From contig CM070713.1 of NCBI GenBank assembly GCA_036346275.1, positions 56,353,567 through 56,417,566 on the forward strand: a stretch of 64,000 nt of DNA. The letters run 5' to 3'. The DNA comes from Otatea glauca. Taxonomy: Eukaryota; Streptophyta; Magnoliopsida; Poales; Poaceae. The notes under the pieces were generated by a model. It had not been told where the DNA came from. It made no database searches and saw nothing but the letters and a program-made list of their open reading frames with translations. The position numbers and the translations under genes were made by a program. Shown here piece by piece: positions 23,686-35,848 of this stretch; position 1 is the stretch's first letter, and every line of letters begins with the position of its first letter.

Positions 23686-26600
23686 TTAATCGAGTTTGGC
23701 AATCACTGCATCCGTGACTTCCTGGGTAGTGCTGCTGCCGCCCAAATCTTTGGTTCTGTATTTGCCTTCTGCGATGACACGCTTCACGGCCGTCTCCAGC
23801 CGGTCGGCAAATGATGGGAACTGCAAATGCCTCAACATCATGGCGGACGACAGAAGCAGAGCAACAGGGTTAGCTTTCTTCTGCTCCAAAATCTTCTCGT
23901 TTCCGACATTTCCTGCAGAAGCGCCTTGCTCGAAGACAGCATGGTCCTGACCCACATTACCTGAAATGATGCAGTTCGCAAAGATTTAGAAACATTCACT
24001 TTTTGCATATGCTAAAATATGAAATATGCACGAGTTGGGTGTTCATACATGTCACTATGATTCTAACATGGAAACGGTGAATAATTGTATCAAATGCAAC
24101 ACATCATACAACACACTATATTAGAAAGAAACTATCAAATTATGGGCAAATGCAGATGCGAATATCACAGGTTCCTTTTTTACTTTTGGAACAAAATGAC
24201 AACCATGTTGGCAATTTGTAGGGCTAAAATGAAAAAAAAAAAATCAGAGAGAGCAAACTCTACCTCCAGGCATGACACCAGTGCCTCCAGCAATACCTGC
24301 AGCTGTATTAGCCACCAGATTGCCATAAAGATTCGGGGTGACCTATAGCAGGAACAAAATAAAGGTATGTCCAATTCCACAGGTAATATAAGAAATTTGA
24401 TTTGAAAACTTTGAGACAAACAGGAAAAAGGTCCTTCAGAACGTAATGCAGAACAAAAGGAAAATATGATATTTCCAACAAAAGGAGCAAACATAAGATG
24501 GTATATCACATTTACAGAAACTCGGTTAAATACTCTGGTACTGATATAGTCCACATAGTATCAATGTAAGTATACATCAAGGAGCATCTCCAAGATCAAA
24601 ACTCAGAAAAAAAATTACTTCGCTTTTATAACATGATAAAACCGCATTAAAAGATCAGTGAGGTGAGCAATTAGAATATCATAACATTACAAACAGAGTG
24701 ACATTTGGTGAGAAATGCATAAACATACCATAACATCAAATTGTTCAGGCTTTGCAACAAGCTGCATACAACAGTTGTCCACAATGATTTCATTATATTG
24801 AATTCCAGGATACTTCGTTGCAACCTCACGGCAAGACTCCAAGAACAAACCATCAGCGAGCTTCATGATGTTTGCTTTATGCACTGCTGTCACTTTCTTT
24901 CTATTGTTGAGGTAAGCATACTCAAAAGCATACTTGGCAATCCTTTCAGAGCAGAACTTTGTGATCACCTAGAAAATCCATTCGGTGAGTGTAATAAGGA
25001 GAGAAAAAAAATCTTGTAGACAACAAATCGATAATAGAGAACAATTTTACATGCATTTATTTCAGAAGCAGAATGTAGAGTAAAGCCACAAACGCGCAAA
25101 TATACAACAAGAAAAAGTGAAGTAGACAAAATAGGATCGAACAACTATACAACGGTAGTTGATAGTTCCATTGACAGGCCATTTATGTAGGCAAAAAGCA
25201 TTGAAAATATACCATCTAATTGACCAGACTAAGTGACTAACACTTTCAGGTAGCTAAGTGGGTATATTTTGTGTGTCAATATATAACAAATCAACTATTC
25301 CACATTCAACTAAAATGCTAGCACATGCCATGGGCTCTGTTTCAGCCATATAAGGGTCTAACCAAGGACAAGAACCGTTTGAACAATGGTTGTCACGGTG
25401 TACCTGGCGACTACAGCGCCTAAGAGGCGCCAGGACGCCATGGCATCCAGGCGAGCACCATGGCGTCCTCAAGGCGAGGTATGGCAAACAAAAGGGGTTG
25501 AAACTTAGCAGTGACACTAAGACAACACATTAGAGAATTAGTCCAAAACATAATTAACAAGCCTAGGTAGATTGCGACCACGGAGCGCACTTGATGCACC
25601 CATAGCCTCATCAATAAGAGCCCAGTCCAAATTTTCCGGCTGTCTCATGGACATCCTCAGCACCTGCATTAATCCAATCAGTGTTCCACTTATACTCATC
25701 AAAGATCAGTGGCTTAAAGTTGCTTCCCTTTGCCAGCTGGACAAGGCGCCCGCCCAGCAGCTTGCTGTGGACGTCGTAAATTCCTAGGCGCCCGCCTAGA
25801 TGGCCAAGGCAAGGCAAGCATCCATGGCATCCCATCCGGAGCACCACGACGCCAAGGCGACGCCGTGACAACCATGGTTTGAACTTTAATGACACAGTTC
25901 CTGACATGCACCTAACAGCCAAAATTTCTTACTTTGAGATCAAATTCCCCAAGAAAAACGTCAAGGGATACATAAAAAATTGTGTTAGCCTATTCAAAAT
26001 GGATTCTACGGTGATGATATTTTACTGAATGATTATATTTGCTTCTCAAAGCATGGACACCACAAGTTGTTAAATTTTTTATGATTCGATTGGTGTGTAT
26101 TATGTATGCATGTAGGACAATAAGGCACTGCAATTCATCCTCCGCAAGGACAATATATAATCACATCACAAGAATAAATGTGTACAAATTGACACTTAAG
26201 GAGGCAACAATTCCACTAATAACCATAACTTGTAAACTGTAATTTGTGTGCACCTTTGCTCACATTGTCCATTATTCAAATCGTCAATACTGTCAATACG
26301 TAGTTATGAGCAGCAGTGCAGCACCTTTGACAGTTAACCATCAAATAACTTTTTATCAATGTTCAACAAAGACTACTGCTTTAGTAAACCATGTATACAC
26401 AATCCATTGATATGACAATCTTGTTTATATACAGTTCAAAACTTCAAATTACAAGCATATTAATGATATATAAATTATAACATTTCCTTAAGCAAAGATC
26501 CCGCTGTCTCAGTACTATCGATAATGACAAGAATAATATAAGCCATTCTGGATTCATTCCAGAGATTCATGAATTCCTACATATGATCTCACAGATTAAG

Positions 26601-27615
26601 TAATATTCAATTGCAAACAAATCAACCACAAATGCCTAGAGTTCTTTCTTCTTTTCTGTTGCGACAAAATCCAGCAATCCATGAACTCAACTCTACAATA
26701 TCCAATATGCAAATCACCAAAACCTCACAATACATCAATACACAGATTAAATTTCAATAATTCAACCAAATATGCAGGTTACTAAATGTGTACAACCAAC
26801 CTACCAACTGAATAAGGCAGTAACACGCAATAATCAAAACAAGCTTGTTCTAAGTGTATTGGTGAAACATTGTTGCTTCTATAATACAGCGATTGGCCAA
26901 TAAGATTGGAAAGTCAATTTTCCCCTTGGGTTCTCCCATTCCTCACGGATTCAGCACAGGTGGGGGAACCCAGACTCCCAGAGTATCTCTACTAGCAATT
27001 AAACCAGTAGACCCGATCAAAGCGTCACACACACAAACTATATCAACAAGGGCAGTGCTTCTCCTATAGAGGGGCACGCGGAATTCGACATACCTTGAGG
27101 CTCTCGACGACGCCGGGCACGACCTCGTGCTCGAGCCCCGAGTACTCGCCCTCGGTGTTCTCCCTGATGACGACGATGTCCACGTTGTCGTGCCTGGTAG
27201 GCAGTCCGGTGAGGTTGAAGCAGTTGACGAGGGAGGCGTAGAGGTCGAGCTCCTTGCGGAGCTGCATGTTGAGGGAGGAGACGCCCCCACCGACCGGGGT
27301 GGCGAGGCCGCCCTTGAGGCAGACCTTGTTGCGGCGGATGGACTCGATGACCTCGCGGGGCACCGCCGGCATGTCGCCGTGGACCTCGTAGGTCTCGAAG
27401 TATACCGGCGCGTGCATCGCCTCCATCACTTGCCGCACGGCGCCGGTGACGAGGGGCCCGATGCCGTCGCCCGGGATGAGCGTTACGCTCCGCGGGGCGC
27501 CGTCGCCCGGGCGTGGCATGTACGTGACGGTGCGGCGGGAGACGGCGCCAGCGAGAGGAGGGGAGGCGCATGGGGATAGTAGGCGCCGGAGGAGAGGGGT
27601 GGATCGCCGCGCCAT
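23686..27615 (-). CDS. NAD-dependent isocitrate dehydrogenase, regulatory subunit, mitochondrial
   Basis: Four exons: 27094-27615 (ATG at 27615), 24729-24968, 24264-24342 and 23686-23960 (stop TAA). All junctions are GT-AG, for example AAG|GTATGTCG and TTCTAG|GTGATC. The spliced frame is 371 aa, the normal family length. Residues 1 to ~30 are Arg/Ser/Leu-rich (MARRSTPLLRRLLSP), a mitochondrial presequence. The IDH/IMDH fold follows: LIPGDGIGP, then VIRENTEGEYSGLEHEV, VHKANIMKLADGLF, and a C-terminus with ANPVALLLSSAMMLRHLQF. In the TCA cycle the NAD-IDH heteromer converts isocitrate to 2-oxoglutarate in the matrix. I call the regulatory subunit because it has NCFNLTGLPTRH and YGNLVAN where catalytic subunits have a YGDIISD-type metal-binding segment; both Asp are Asn here. 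Intron 1 is 2125 bp and contains a hAT insertion; introns 2 and 3 are 386 and 303 bp. The gene appears intact. Confidence 0.95.
25385..25876. mobile_element. Non-autonomous hAT element in IDH intron 1, TSD GTTTGAAC
   Basis: 492 bp with inverted ends (AATGGTTGTCACGGTG and the complement of CATGGTTGTCACGGCG). Perfect 8-bp duplications GTTTGAAC at 25377-25384 and 25877-25884 flank it. Both arms are rich in GGCGCC/CGCCAAGGC-type motifs. The centre (25560-25740) is less GC-rich, and its minus strand translates into readable but broken peptide stretches (for example FKPLIFDEYKWNTDW), possibly remnants of a parent transposon or a captured host fragment. Confidence 0.92.
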
Positions 27616-27715
27616 GGTCGCGGGGGGCGCTAGGGCTTCGGGGAGGATGCGATCAGGGGCTGGGAACTGGACAGAAAGGGTGTATGACTTTTTTTTCCCT
27701 TTTTTTTAACATTTG

Positions 27716-28790
27716 CATCCCTGTTTTGATCTTAGGATTGAGATAGTACTAATTCAGTGCCCTGCATTACTACGGAAAACAAAATTGATAATGAAACATA
27801 AAGGTCAAGCAATAAAAGAAAATAGCTGTATATTGCTACGAATAAAAAAAATCATGTTATCTAGCATATTGAGTTGGCTTATATCAAGTCATCGACTCAG
27901 TTTAAGTAACCAGCTGAACTCTGCCCGACCCGCATCGTGTCTTCTCCACTGTACTTGATCTACACTCCTCCTGGTCTACACACCTTCTCGACTCCATCGC
28001 CACGCCTAACTATGCTCTGCTCCGTGGCAGCCTTTGTCAGGCTTATCCCGCTATTCCTAGCCAGAATAATAAAAAACCTGGGAATTATGAAAAAAATCAT
28101 ATTTAATGATAACGTTTTACTATATATATCACCTTCTTTTCATAATCAAGTGGTAGACAGATCGGAGAACCGTAGAGGGGTCAGAAAGGGAACCTTGCTG
28201 AGGACGAGGAGCTGCAGCTACGCATCGATTGGCTGGTGTCGCTCCATAGCCACCTTCCACGTGGGCACGGCCATCGGTAGTTGTGCTTGCTGCCGCGAAC
28301 CACGAAATCCGACTGAATTGCCCCACGCGTGGAGAGAGTTGAAAGCTTCGCAAACTCAGCTTGAAAAATTTTCAAATTAGAAAGTTTCAACTTGAAAATT
28401 TTTCAAATAGAAAATTCTCAAATTAGAAAGTTTCAAGTTGAAAATTTTAAAATAAAAGTTTGAATAAAAACTTTCAGTTTAAAAATTTCGGTTTAAAACT
28501 TTCAAAAACGGTTAAAAAATAGAGAAGGATGAATGTGATAACGCTGAGTAAGGAAAAAAGTGATAAAAGGAATGAAGTGTTGTTACTTATCACAACGAGT
28601 GGACATCCTAACCGCACCATCAAATTAGCTATTCCCGAACATTTTTCCATTGCACTAACGCCTCTTCTTCTTTTCCAGAAATCATTCCATAGCGTTATTA
28701 ACACTTGGCCAAGAGCCTTACAAAAAGCAGCAATATTACCATCACCACCGTTACGACTTGCATGGCTAAACGAATCGTGCATTGTCGGAA
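27716..28790. other. Intergenic between IDH and the protease pseudogene
   Basis: 27616-27715 is the 5' UTR/promoter side of the IDH gene. The rest is AT-rich. 28360-28510 is a degenerate array of GAAAATTTT(C)AAATTAGAAAGTTTCAA-type words, about 150 bp. No gene or TIR element was recognised. Confidence 0.5.
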
Positions 28791-28793
28791 TCA

Positions 28794-29619
28794 TTAGGTG
28801 CACAACGTCTGCCTGAACCTGAGCCACTGGTTCCGGAGGTTGAACTCCCAGAGGTGCTCCTGCTGCAGGATGTTGCTGATGACGGACACCCCGGGCCACG
28901 CGCCCTCTTGCAGCCAATGCATTTCACACCGGGCGCAGCGTCGATCACGTAGCTCTTCGTCGGCGGTTCGATTCGCCACCCAATGATCGCTGCCGTTAGT
29001 TTTGTGATGGCCGGTGCACTAGCCGTCCAGTTGTAGCAGTAGTCGAACGGGTCCATGCTCACCCGCGGCAGACCGGCGAGTTGCTTGCTCAGTGCCGAGA
29101 CCACACCCTTGTACGCCGGGGTGGCGAGGATCGTCAGGCTCGTGCCGGAGTCCAGTATCGCGCCGTCCTTCCTCTCGACGTTCCACACTTCGCCGGGGAT
29201 GTCGAGGGCCTCGTTGGTGATGGAGATGGCCTCCACCGTCAGGGCGTAGAACGGGCTCGTCCGGCCGTTGAGAAGCAGCGGCGTCTGCGACGACGACGCG
29301 GCGATGGAGGAGCCGAGGCGTATGCGGGCACAGGTTGAAGGTGAGGTAGCTGGTAGCGTTGCGCGGGGCGAGGTGATCAACCAGGTAGTAGGAGAAGCGA
29401 CCGCCGAAGCGCGCGGCGGCGTGGGACACGAAGGAGATGTTGTTGTTGCTGAGGCTGAGCACGCCGCCCGAGGCCTGGAAGCTCTGGCCGTCGTACGAGG
29501 TGGTGCACCCCAGCACCACGTCTTGGAGCTTCGCCTTCTTGTCTGGCCCGCCGCCGGATAGCGCAACGGTCGCCGAATCGGTGTCGACCAAGCCGTGTGC
29601 CGACAAGCCGTCTTTGTAC
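28794..29619 (-). pseudogene. A1-family aspartic protease (nepenthesin-like), 5'-truncated and frameshifted
   Basis: The minus-strand frames, read in order, give the C-terminal two thirds of a plant aspartyl protease. It opens with YKDGLSAHGLVDTDSATVAL, then LGCTTSYDGQSFQASGGVLSL and FSYYLVDHLAPRNATSYLTF. The second catalytic motif is AILDSGTSLTILATPAY, and the C-terminus (GVSVISNILQQEHLWEF) ends at the stop at 28794. At least two frameshifts break it: near 29335 (after SYLTF) and near 28925 (after VKCIG). The N-terminal lobe with the first catalytic Asp (DTG) is missing. An acceptor-like GGCAG lies at 29620, but no upstream exon with the lost half was found. The family is secreted or vacuolar. 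Non-functional as it stands. Confidence 0.85.
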
Positions 29620-29708
29620 CTGCCACGTCCACGATTAGGTGATGTTAGTTTAGTTAGTTAGGATGAGGACGGGCACGCGGCGGCGTCAACGTCAGCCGTG
29701 GTGTCGCC

Positions 29709-29794
29709 CATGGTTCTCGCTCGGCTTGCTCTGTTTCTTGCACGTGCGAGGCGAGGCGGGGTGGGGCGGATGGCTACGGTTGCATGCTTATAAG
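29709..29794 (-). promoter_or_regulatory. Possible relict promoter and start of the protease gene
   Basis: A TATAAG box at 29787-29794 (minus strand) precedes an ATG at 29711 that opens a 17-codon frame (MGDTTADVD...) ending in a stop. This may be the old 5' end of the protease gene after loss of its first exon. Inference only. Confidence 0.35.
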
Positions 29795-29878
29795 ACCACG
29801 GCACGTACGTACGTTTTCTTGATTTGCGCGCTGTGATGGCGCCATCACAGATTCACGGCTCAAGGCAAACAAAGTAAA

Positions 29879-30222
29879 ATTTTCTTTTCTTCTATCCAAA
29901 TTTTACATAATCTTCTACAGAGATATCAATTTGCAATCAATTATCAAATTGTGGTATGATACACTACTACATTCCTTTTCTTCTGTTCAAATTTTATGTA
30001 ATCTTCTATAGAGATATCAATTTTCAATCAATTATCAAATCGTGATATGATACACTACTACTTTCCTTTTCTTCAATAGAGATATCAATTTCCAATCAAT
30101 TATCAAATTGTGATATGATACACTACTACTTTCCTTTCAAATTTTACGTAATCTTCTATAGAGATATCAATTTCCAATCAATTATCAAATCGTGATATGA
30201 TACACTACTACTTCCCTTTCAA
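29879..30222 (+). repeat. Four tandem ~70-98-bp repeats
   Basis: Each unit ends with ATCAATTATCAAAT(T/C)GTG(A/G)TATG and then ATACACTACTAC. The ends fall near 29970, 30063, 30131 and 30211. Units 1-2 are full length; units 3 and 4 have lost part of the left side. Non-coding. Confidence 0.9.
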
Positions 30223-30309
30223 ATCGTGGAGAATGGACCACCGCCACCAACTGGTAATTAGAAGTAGTAGAGAATTGGGAACTGGAAATAGGTTTCCTAA
30301 ATATCTGCT

Positions 30310-31097
30310 GTTTGGATGCTCTAGAATTGGAATTTCCCTTTAATTCCATCTAGATTGGTGGGTAGCTAAATGAACCCCTCCTCAATTTAGAGGGGCAGAG
30401 CTCGGTACTCGATGAAACCGCCATCGTCTCGTTTCGAGTTTGTCACATCAAATTTACCTATCAACCTTTCTCGTCCCAACCACCTCCACTGCTTAGCAGC
30501 ATCGTCGGTGAGCTCCTACCAACTACCACCACCGATGAGCTCCCGCCAACCACCGCACCTCCTTCCCTCCCCCGGGAGCCCCTCCTCGACTCGCTACCCT
30601 CCTCATCGGCCCCTCCTCTGGCTGCCCCGTCGCCAGCATCGTCGGCTACATCACCACAACATCGTCCACTATGTCGCCATGACATTGTCTTCCCCATCGT
30701 CAGCACCGCCACAATGTCGTCTTCCTCGTCGTTGGTGCCCATTGACGTCCTCCCGTTGCTACCTGCCAGATCTAGAGTCTTCTCCCTTGACAGGCGACCA
30801 TCTTCTTTGTCACTAGCGGGCGGCACCAACACTTCTTCTCCCCCGTCTCTGGTAGCCGACGGCAATGCCTCTTCTCCCCCATAGTCGGTGCTTCCACCTA
30901 ACGTCCTCACTGAAATTGATGCCAATTTCCATTCTCTTGTTTTCTTTGGCAACCAAACAATATTTGGAATTAGATGAGTTTTTATTTCCTTGTTGCAATT
31001 TCTTTGCCTACCAAGCACAACAATTGGAATTGTTAGCTAATTCAAATTTTTAGTTGAATTAGTATTGGGACTCTAATTCCAATTTAGAGATCCAAAC
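30310..31097. mobile_element. Probable TIR element, ~790 bp, possibly carrying foreign GC-rich sequence
   Basis: The ends are inverted: GTTTGGATGCTCTAGAATTGG at the left matches the complement of the right end at 31097 (GTTTGGATCTCTAAATTGG), with AATTCC/GGAATT words inside both arms. The middle (30410-30890) is GC-rich, with Ser/Pro/Arg-rich frames on both strands that are not convincing proteins. I found no flanking duplication, so the superfamily is open; long GTTTGGAT termini occur in Mutator- and Harbinger-like grass elements. Confidence 0.45.
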
Positions 31098-31276
31098 ACC
31101 CTCGTGATTTTCTGCCCATGTCTTGTTGTTCTATTTGAAATAAACAGGATCATGTATCATGGCATTCATCATCTATATGTACATTCTTGCTCATACTCCA
31201 GCAATCCAGTTGAGCCAGACATCGGTAAAATGGTGGTCATTTGATTTTCATTCAGGTCAACTTAGACCGTTAGATG

Positions 31277-32184
31277 TGTTGTAAATCTAGGTATTATTTT
31301 TGTTTTAGATTTGAAAATTAAGCTAATTTCCAAAATGATTAAATACAACAGGCAAGATAAAAGACACCACATATTTCTGTAAAGTAGATCGATCCACAGA
31401 GGAAAAATAGGAGAATTTTTACGATGGGATTGATGACGAAAAGGAAGCAGCGCAGTAGCAACCGGCCGTAGAGGAAGTAGTCGACGCCGTGGATTGCAAG
31501 ATGAAGAGCTCGAGCGGTCGCGCGATTCTGCCGCCGAAACCTTATTGCCGCCCGTGCGGTGTTCTCTCGCCGCAATGGTTCGGAGATCCCGCTCTCCTTG
31601 CCTCGCGGTGCACGCCGAGAGGAAGGTCAGTGAAGAACGAGCACAGCACGAAAACGCAACATAGATCACCGTGGATGAACACGAGTATCAGAGCCAAAAA
31701 TCAAAAAGCTACCTTACATGCGGGCGTCTCGCATTTTATAGCCTCGCACGATGCGGTCACCATTAAATGCTAGTAATTGCAGATCATTCAAACGACAGTT
31801 TCTATTAGAAACTGACGCCATTATCATGGCTGTTTCAATTCTCAGTAAATGACCCCATTAATTCACTAATAATAGAGAGAAACCGAAAATTAAAAAGGGT
31901 TTAAACGTACCAGGAATTTAATCCACGGCACGGCGACTCGCAACGTCGCAAGTCACAAGTCATGCGGAAAAAACACGCGGAAATATGCGGTAATTCGCGA
32001 AATACGCGCGCGCGCGTGCGTGTGACTTTAGCCAGCTCCTCACCCTCCATATGTCTCATTACAAGATATGGTGGAAGCTCTCCCTTTTAAATTGGCATTC
32101 TCCCCTCTCAACTAGCAATATGGTACTATTATTTGTAGCTTTGGCATTAGAGATAAATAGGCCACTTGGGCCTCATTTCTAACA
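31277..32184 (-). repeat. 3' LTR of the 31-37 kb Copia element
   Basis: 908 bp. It closely matches 36694-37636 but has a single copy of the 24-bp TAGAGGAAAAATAGGAGAAT-type unit. A CGCGCGCGTGCGTGTG tract lies near 32010. Confidence 0.92.
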
Positions 32185-32756
32185 ATCCCCCACCAATGCC
32201 GAAGTTGATAAAGACTCAAAAATTTGATCACTGTGCTGAATCTTCGTTTAATATATTAGTGTTTCGGTGTAAGTCCCATACGGGTTGATCTTTCACCTAG
32301 AATAACGTGATCCATCCTCCCACAGCTAATGAATGGACTAAGCCTTGAATTCACAGCTTTGTGTGGTTTGATTTCACCCGAAATCTTAACTGATACTAGG
32401 CTGCCAAAGAACCTCACCTCAACGGAGCGTAAATGGTCATACTCCCTAATCTTCTCAAGAGCTTTCTAGAGAATGCCCCTTTCTCGTGAACTGCGACCTC
32501 ACAGTTAGGCTTAAGTAGGTGTATTCATTTTAGGTATCCTGTAGGCCAATACCTTTTCCTTTGACACTAGAATACATTAAGGCTTTAAACCAACCTTCCA
32601 TACAGTCGAGAGTACTTTGTCTATTAGGACACAGGTACAAATTTAATAATATGTACTCTCTTGTTACAACATCAACTTATTTTTCCCATTATCTAATCCA
32701 CGGGATCTCCAATCAGGAAGATATGGGTTACCATTGTGGTGTAACTCAAGTGGGCC

Positions 32757-35700
32757 TCATACCCATGTCCATAGATGCAATGGAAATCGCCTTCCTTGCA
32801 AGTCCTTTTGTAAAAGGATCGCGATTTTCTCGATCTGAATATAATTCACAGCAATAACTCGGAGTTTCTCAATTTTACGACGCTTTGAGCCTCGCTTCAC
32901 ATGTCCGGAGGACTTCATGTTATCCTTAGTACTCATAACCTTAGTCAACACTGTTTGGTTATCGCAGTACATTAGGATCGCCGGTATTGGTTTCTCAACC
33001 AATGGCAAGTCCAACAGTAGCCCTCTAAGCCATTCAGCCTCAACAGTGGCTGTGTCTATTGCTACAAGTTCAGCTTCCACGGTTGACCTCGTTAATATGG
33101 TCTGTTTGCAAGACCTCCATGAAACTACAGCACCAACTAAGGTAAAGACATAACCACTTGTAGCTTTGATCTCATCCGCATCCGAGATCCAATTGGAATC
33201 ACTATATCCTTCTAATACAGATGGATACCCAGTATAGTGAATTCCGTAAGATGTCGTGCCTCTCAAATAGCGCAACACTCTTTCAAGTGCCTTCCAATGA
33301 TCATCTCCTGGGTTAGATGAAAACCGACTCAATTTGCTCACAGCAAATGAAATATCAGGTCTTGTGGCACCAGCTAGATACATAAGAGACCCAATAATTT
33401 GTGAATATCTCAATTGATCTTTTCCTAACCCTTGATTTTTCCCGAAGCTTAACACTTGGATCATAAGGTGTTGGGGAGATTTTGCAATTCTCAAACTCGA
33501 ATTGACTCAAAATTTTCTCAGCATAATGGGATTGGTGCAAAATGATCCCATTCTCATTCTTGATCAATTTAATATTCAGAATAACATCTGCCTCTCCCAA
33601 GTCTTTCATATCAAAGCATCGAGATAAGAAAGTTTTGACCTCACAATTACAAAGAGTGTTTGTTCCAAATATAAGTATGTCATCAACATACAAACACAAA
33701 ATAACACATTGACCCCCACCATAACGATAGTATACACACTTATCTGCCTCATTAACAGCAAAACCAGCAGATATCAAAGTTTTATCAAACTTTTCATGCC
33801 ATTGCTTAGGTGCCTGCTTTAGGCCACACAAGGATTTTAATAATTTGCATACTTTATTTTCCTGTATAGTAATAACATAACCATCTGGTTGCTCCATATA
33901 GATTTCTTCCTCCAACTCTCCATTAAGGAAAGCTGTCTTTACATCCATTTGATGGACGTGTAGACCATGGGAAGCAGCTAAAGCTATGAGTACTCTAATG
34001 GTGGTTAATCTGGCTACAGGAGAATAAGTATCAAAATATTCCTCTCCTTTTTTCTGGGTATAACCCTTGGCTACAAGTCTTGCCTTGTACTTATCAACAG
34101 TACCATCAGGCCTCATTTCCTTTTTGAAGATCCACTTGCATCCAACAGGTTTGCACCCACTAGGAAGATCAGTGATCTCCCAAGTCCCGTTAGCCATGAT
34201 GGAATCCATCTCGCTACGGACCGCCTCATTCCAATACTCAGCATCAGGTAGTGCATAAGCCTCTGAAAGAGATTTTGGCACATCATCCACGAGATAAACA
34301 ATAAAGTCATCACCAAAGGTTTTCTCAACCCTTTGTCTCTTGCTCCTACGAGGAGCCTCAGCAACTAAATTGTTATCCTCCTCAGAAATATCTTCTACTG
34401 GTAGTGTATCACTTATTGGTTCAGAAACAGTGGTAGGTTCAGCATTATAATTATTATTAGTTTGAGTATTCTCAGTTCGTGAAGTACTACCCGCTGGTCT
34501 CATAGGATAAATATCCTCAAAAAATGAAGCATCTCTGGACTCCATTATTGTGTTAACAATAATCTCAGGAGTTTCTGATTTTACTACTAAAAATCTATAG
34601 GCTGTGCTATTATGTGCATATCCTAGAAAAATACAATCGACTATTTTAGGTCCAAGCTTTCTCTTTTTCTGCAATGGTATATTGACTTTTGCCAAACAAC
34701 CCCAAGTTCGCAAAAAATTGACATTGGGTTTTCTCCCCTTCCATCCCTCATACGGAGTAATCTCACACTTTTTAGTGATTACTCTGTTTAGGACAAAATT
34801 GCTGTTAATATAGCTTCCCACCACCACATTTTAGGCATACCAGCACTCTCCAACATGGCATTCACCAAGTCTGTTAGTGTTCGGTTTTTCCTTTCAGCTA
34901 CCCCATTTGATTGGGGAGAATATGGTGGTGTAACTTCATGGATTATACCATGCTCGTAATGGCTGGGAGAATTCATGAGAGATATACTCTCCTCCACGAT
35001 CAGACCTTAGTCGTCTAATTTTCTTTTCTAGTTGGTTCTCAACCTCGACCTTATAAATTTTGAAGTAGTTTAAAGCTTCATCCTTTGTTTTCAGCAAATA
35101 CACATAACAATAACGTGTTGCATCATCTATAAAAGTTAGAAAATATCTTTTGCCTCCTTTTGTCAACAATCCATTCATCTCACACAGGTCAGAATGGACA
35201 AGATCTAGTGGTGCCAAGTTCTTTTCTTCCTCTAATCCCTTAAAGGGTTTTCTAGGTTGCTTTGCTTGCACACAAGAATGGCACTTTGATCTTTTGACAA
35301 TATCACATTTTGGAATTAATTGTAATCTGGACATTCGAGCAATGGTATCATAACCAATATGACATAAACGAGAATGCCAAACATTGGATTCACAATTATT
35401 AACTTGAGTAGCAACATTTAAATTTAAACAAGACTCTAGTACACTTAAGCGGAACAGGCCTCCGCTTTCATAACCTTTTCTAATAAAGTTTCCAAACTTG
35501 GACATTACAACTTTATTAGACTTGAATACTAGCTTATAGCCATCTCGACATAATAGGGAACCACATACAAGGTTCTTATTTATTGTTGGCGCATGCTGCA
35601 CGTTCTTTAAGTGGACAATCTTCCCTGAAGTAAGCCTCAGATCCATCGTGCCAACACCAAGAACAAAAGCATGCGACCCGTTCCCCATTAGGACGGAGGA

Positions 35701-35800
35701 AGCCCTGTATGCAGTAAGAAGAAAATAGAGATATGTCGAACATACGTGAACATTTGCACCGTATCAACCCACCAATCGGTGGATTGACATCTTTGAAAAA
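32757..35800 (-). pseudogene. Copia pol (protease, integrase, RT, RNase H), frameshifted
   Basis: Read right to left. The protease begins near 35800 but its DTG motif is broken by an apparent one-base loss at about 35758 (reads WWVDTVQM). Then come the pre-integrase HHCC block (VWHSRLCHIGYD...CHSCVQAK) and the integrase core (DLVHSDLCEMNG, FIDDATRYCYVYLL, RSDRGGEY). A frameshift lies near 34990. RT follows in one long frame, 33435-34827, with KARLVAKGYTQ, HQMDVKTAFLNGELEEEIYM and the catalytic LYVDDIL intact. Another frameshift lies near 33430, then RNase H (YSDSNWISD, TRSTVEAELVA). The coding function is lost, but the RT domain itself is uninterrupted. Confidence 0.92.
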
Positions 35801-35848
35801 ACAACAGGAGAATTACCATACCCTTACAAGTAGTTCCCTCACTTATGG

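Noticed and set aside
25254..25922. ORFs of 64-103 aa within IDH intron 1
   Set aside because: They cross the ends of the hAT element and change composition at its borders, so they are not host genes.
30412..31018. 134-aa plus-strand and 185-aa minus-strand ORFs
   Set aside because: Overlapping, low-complexity and inside a probable TIR element; no domain in either.
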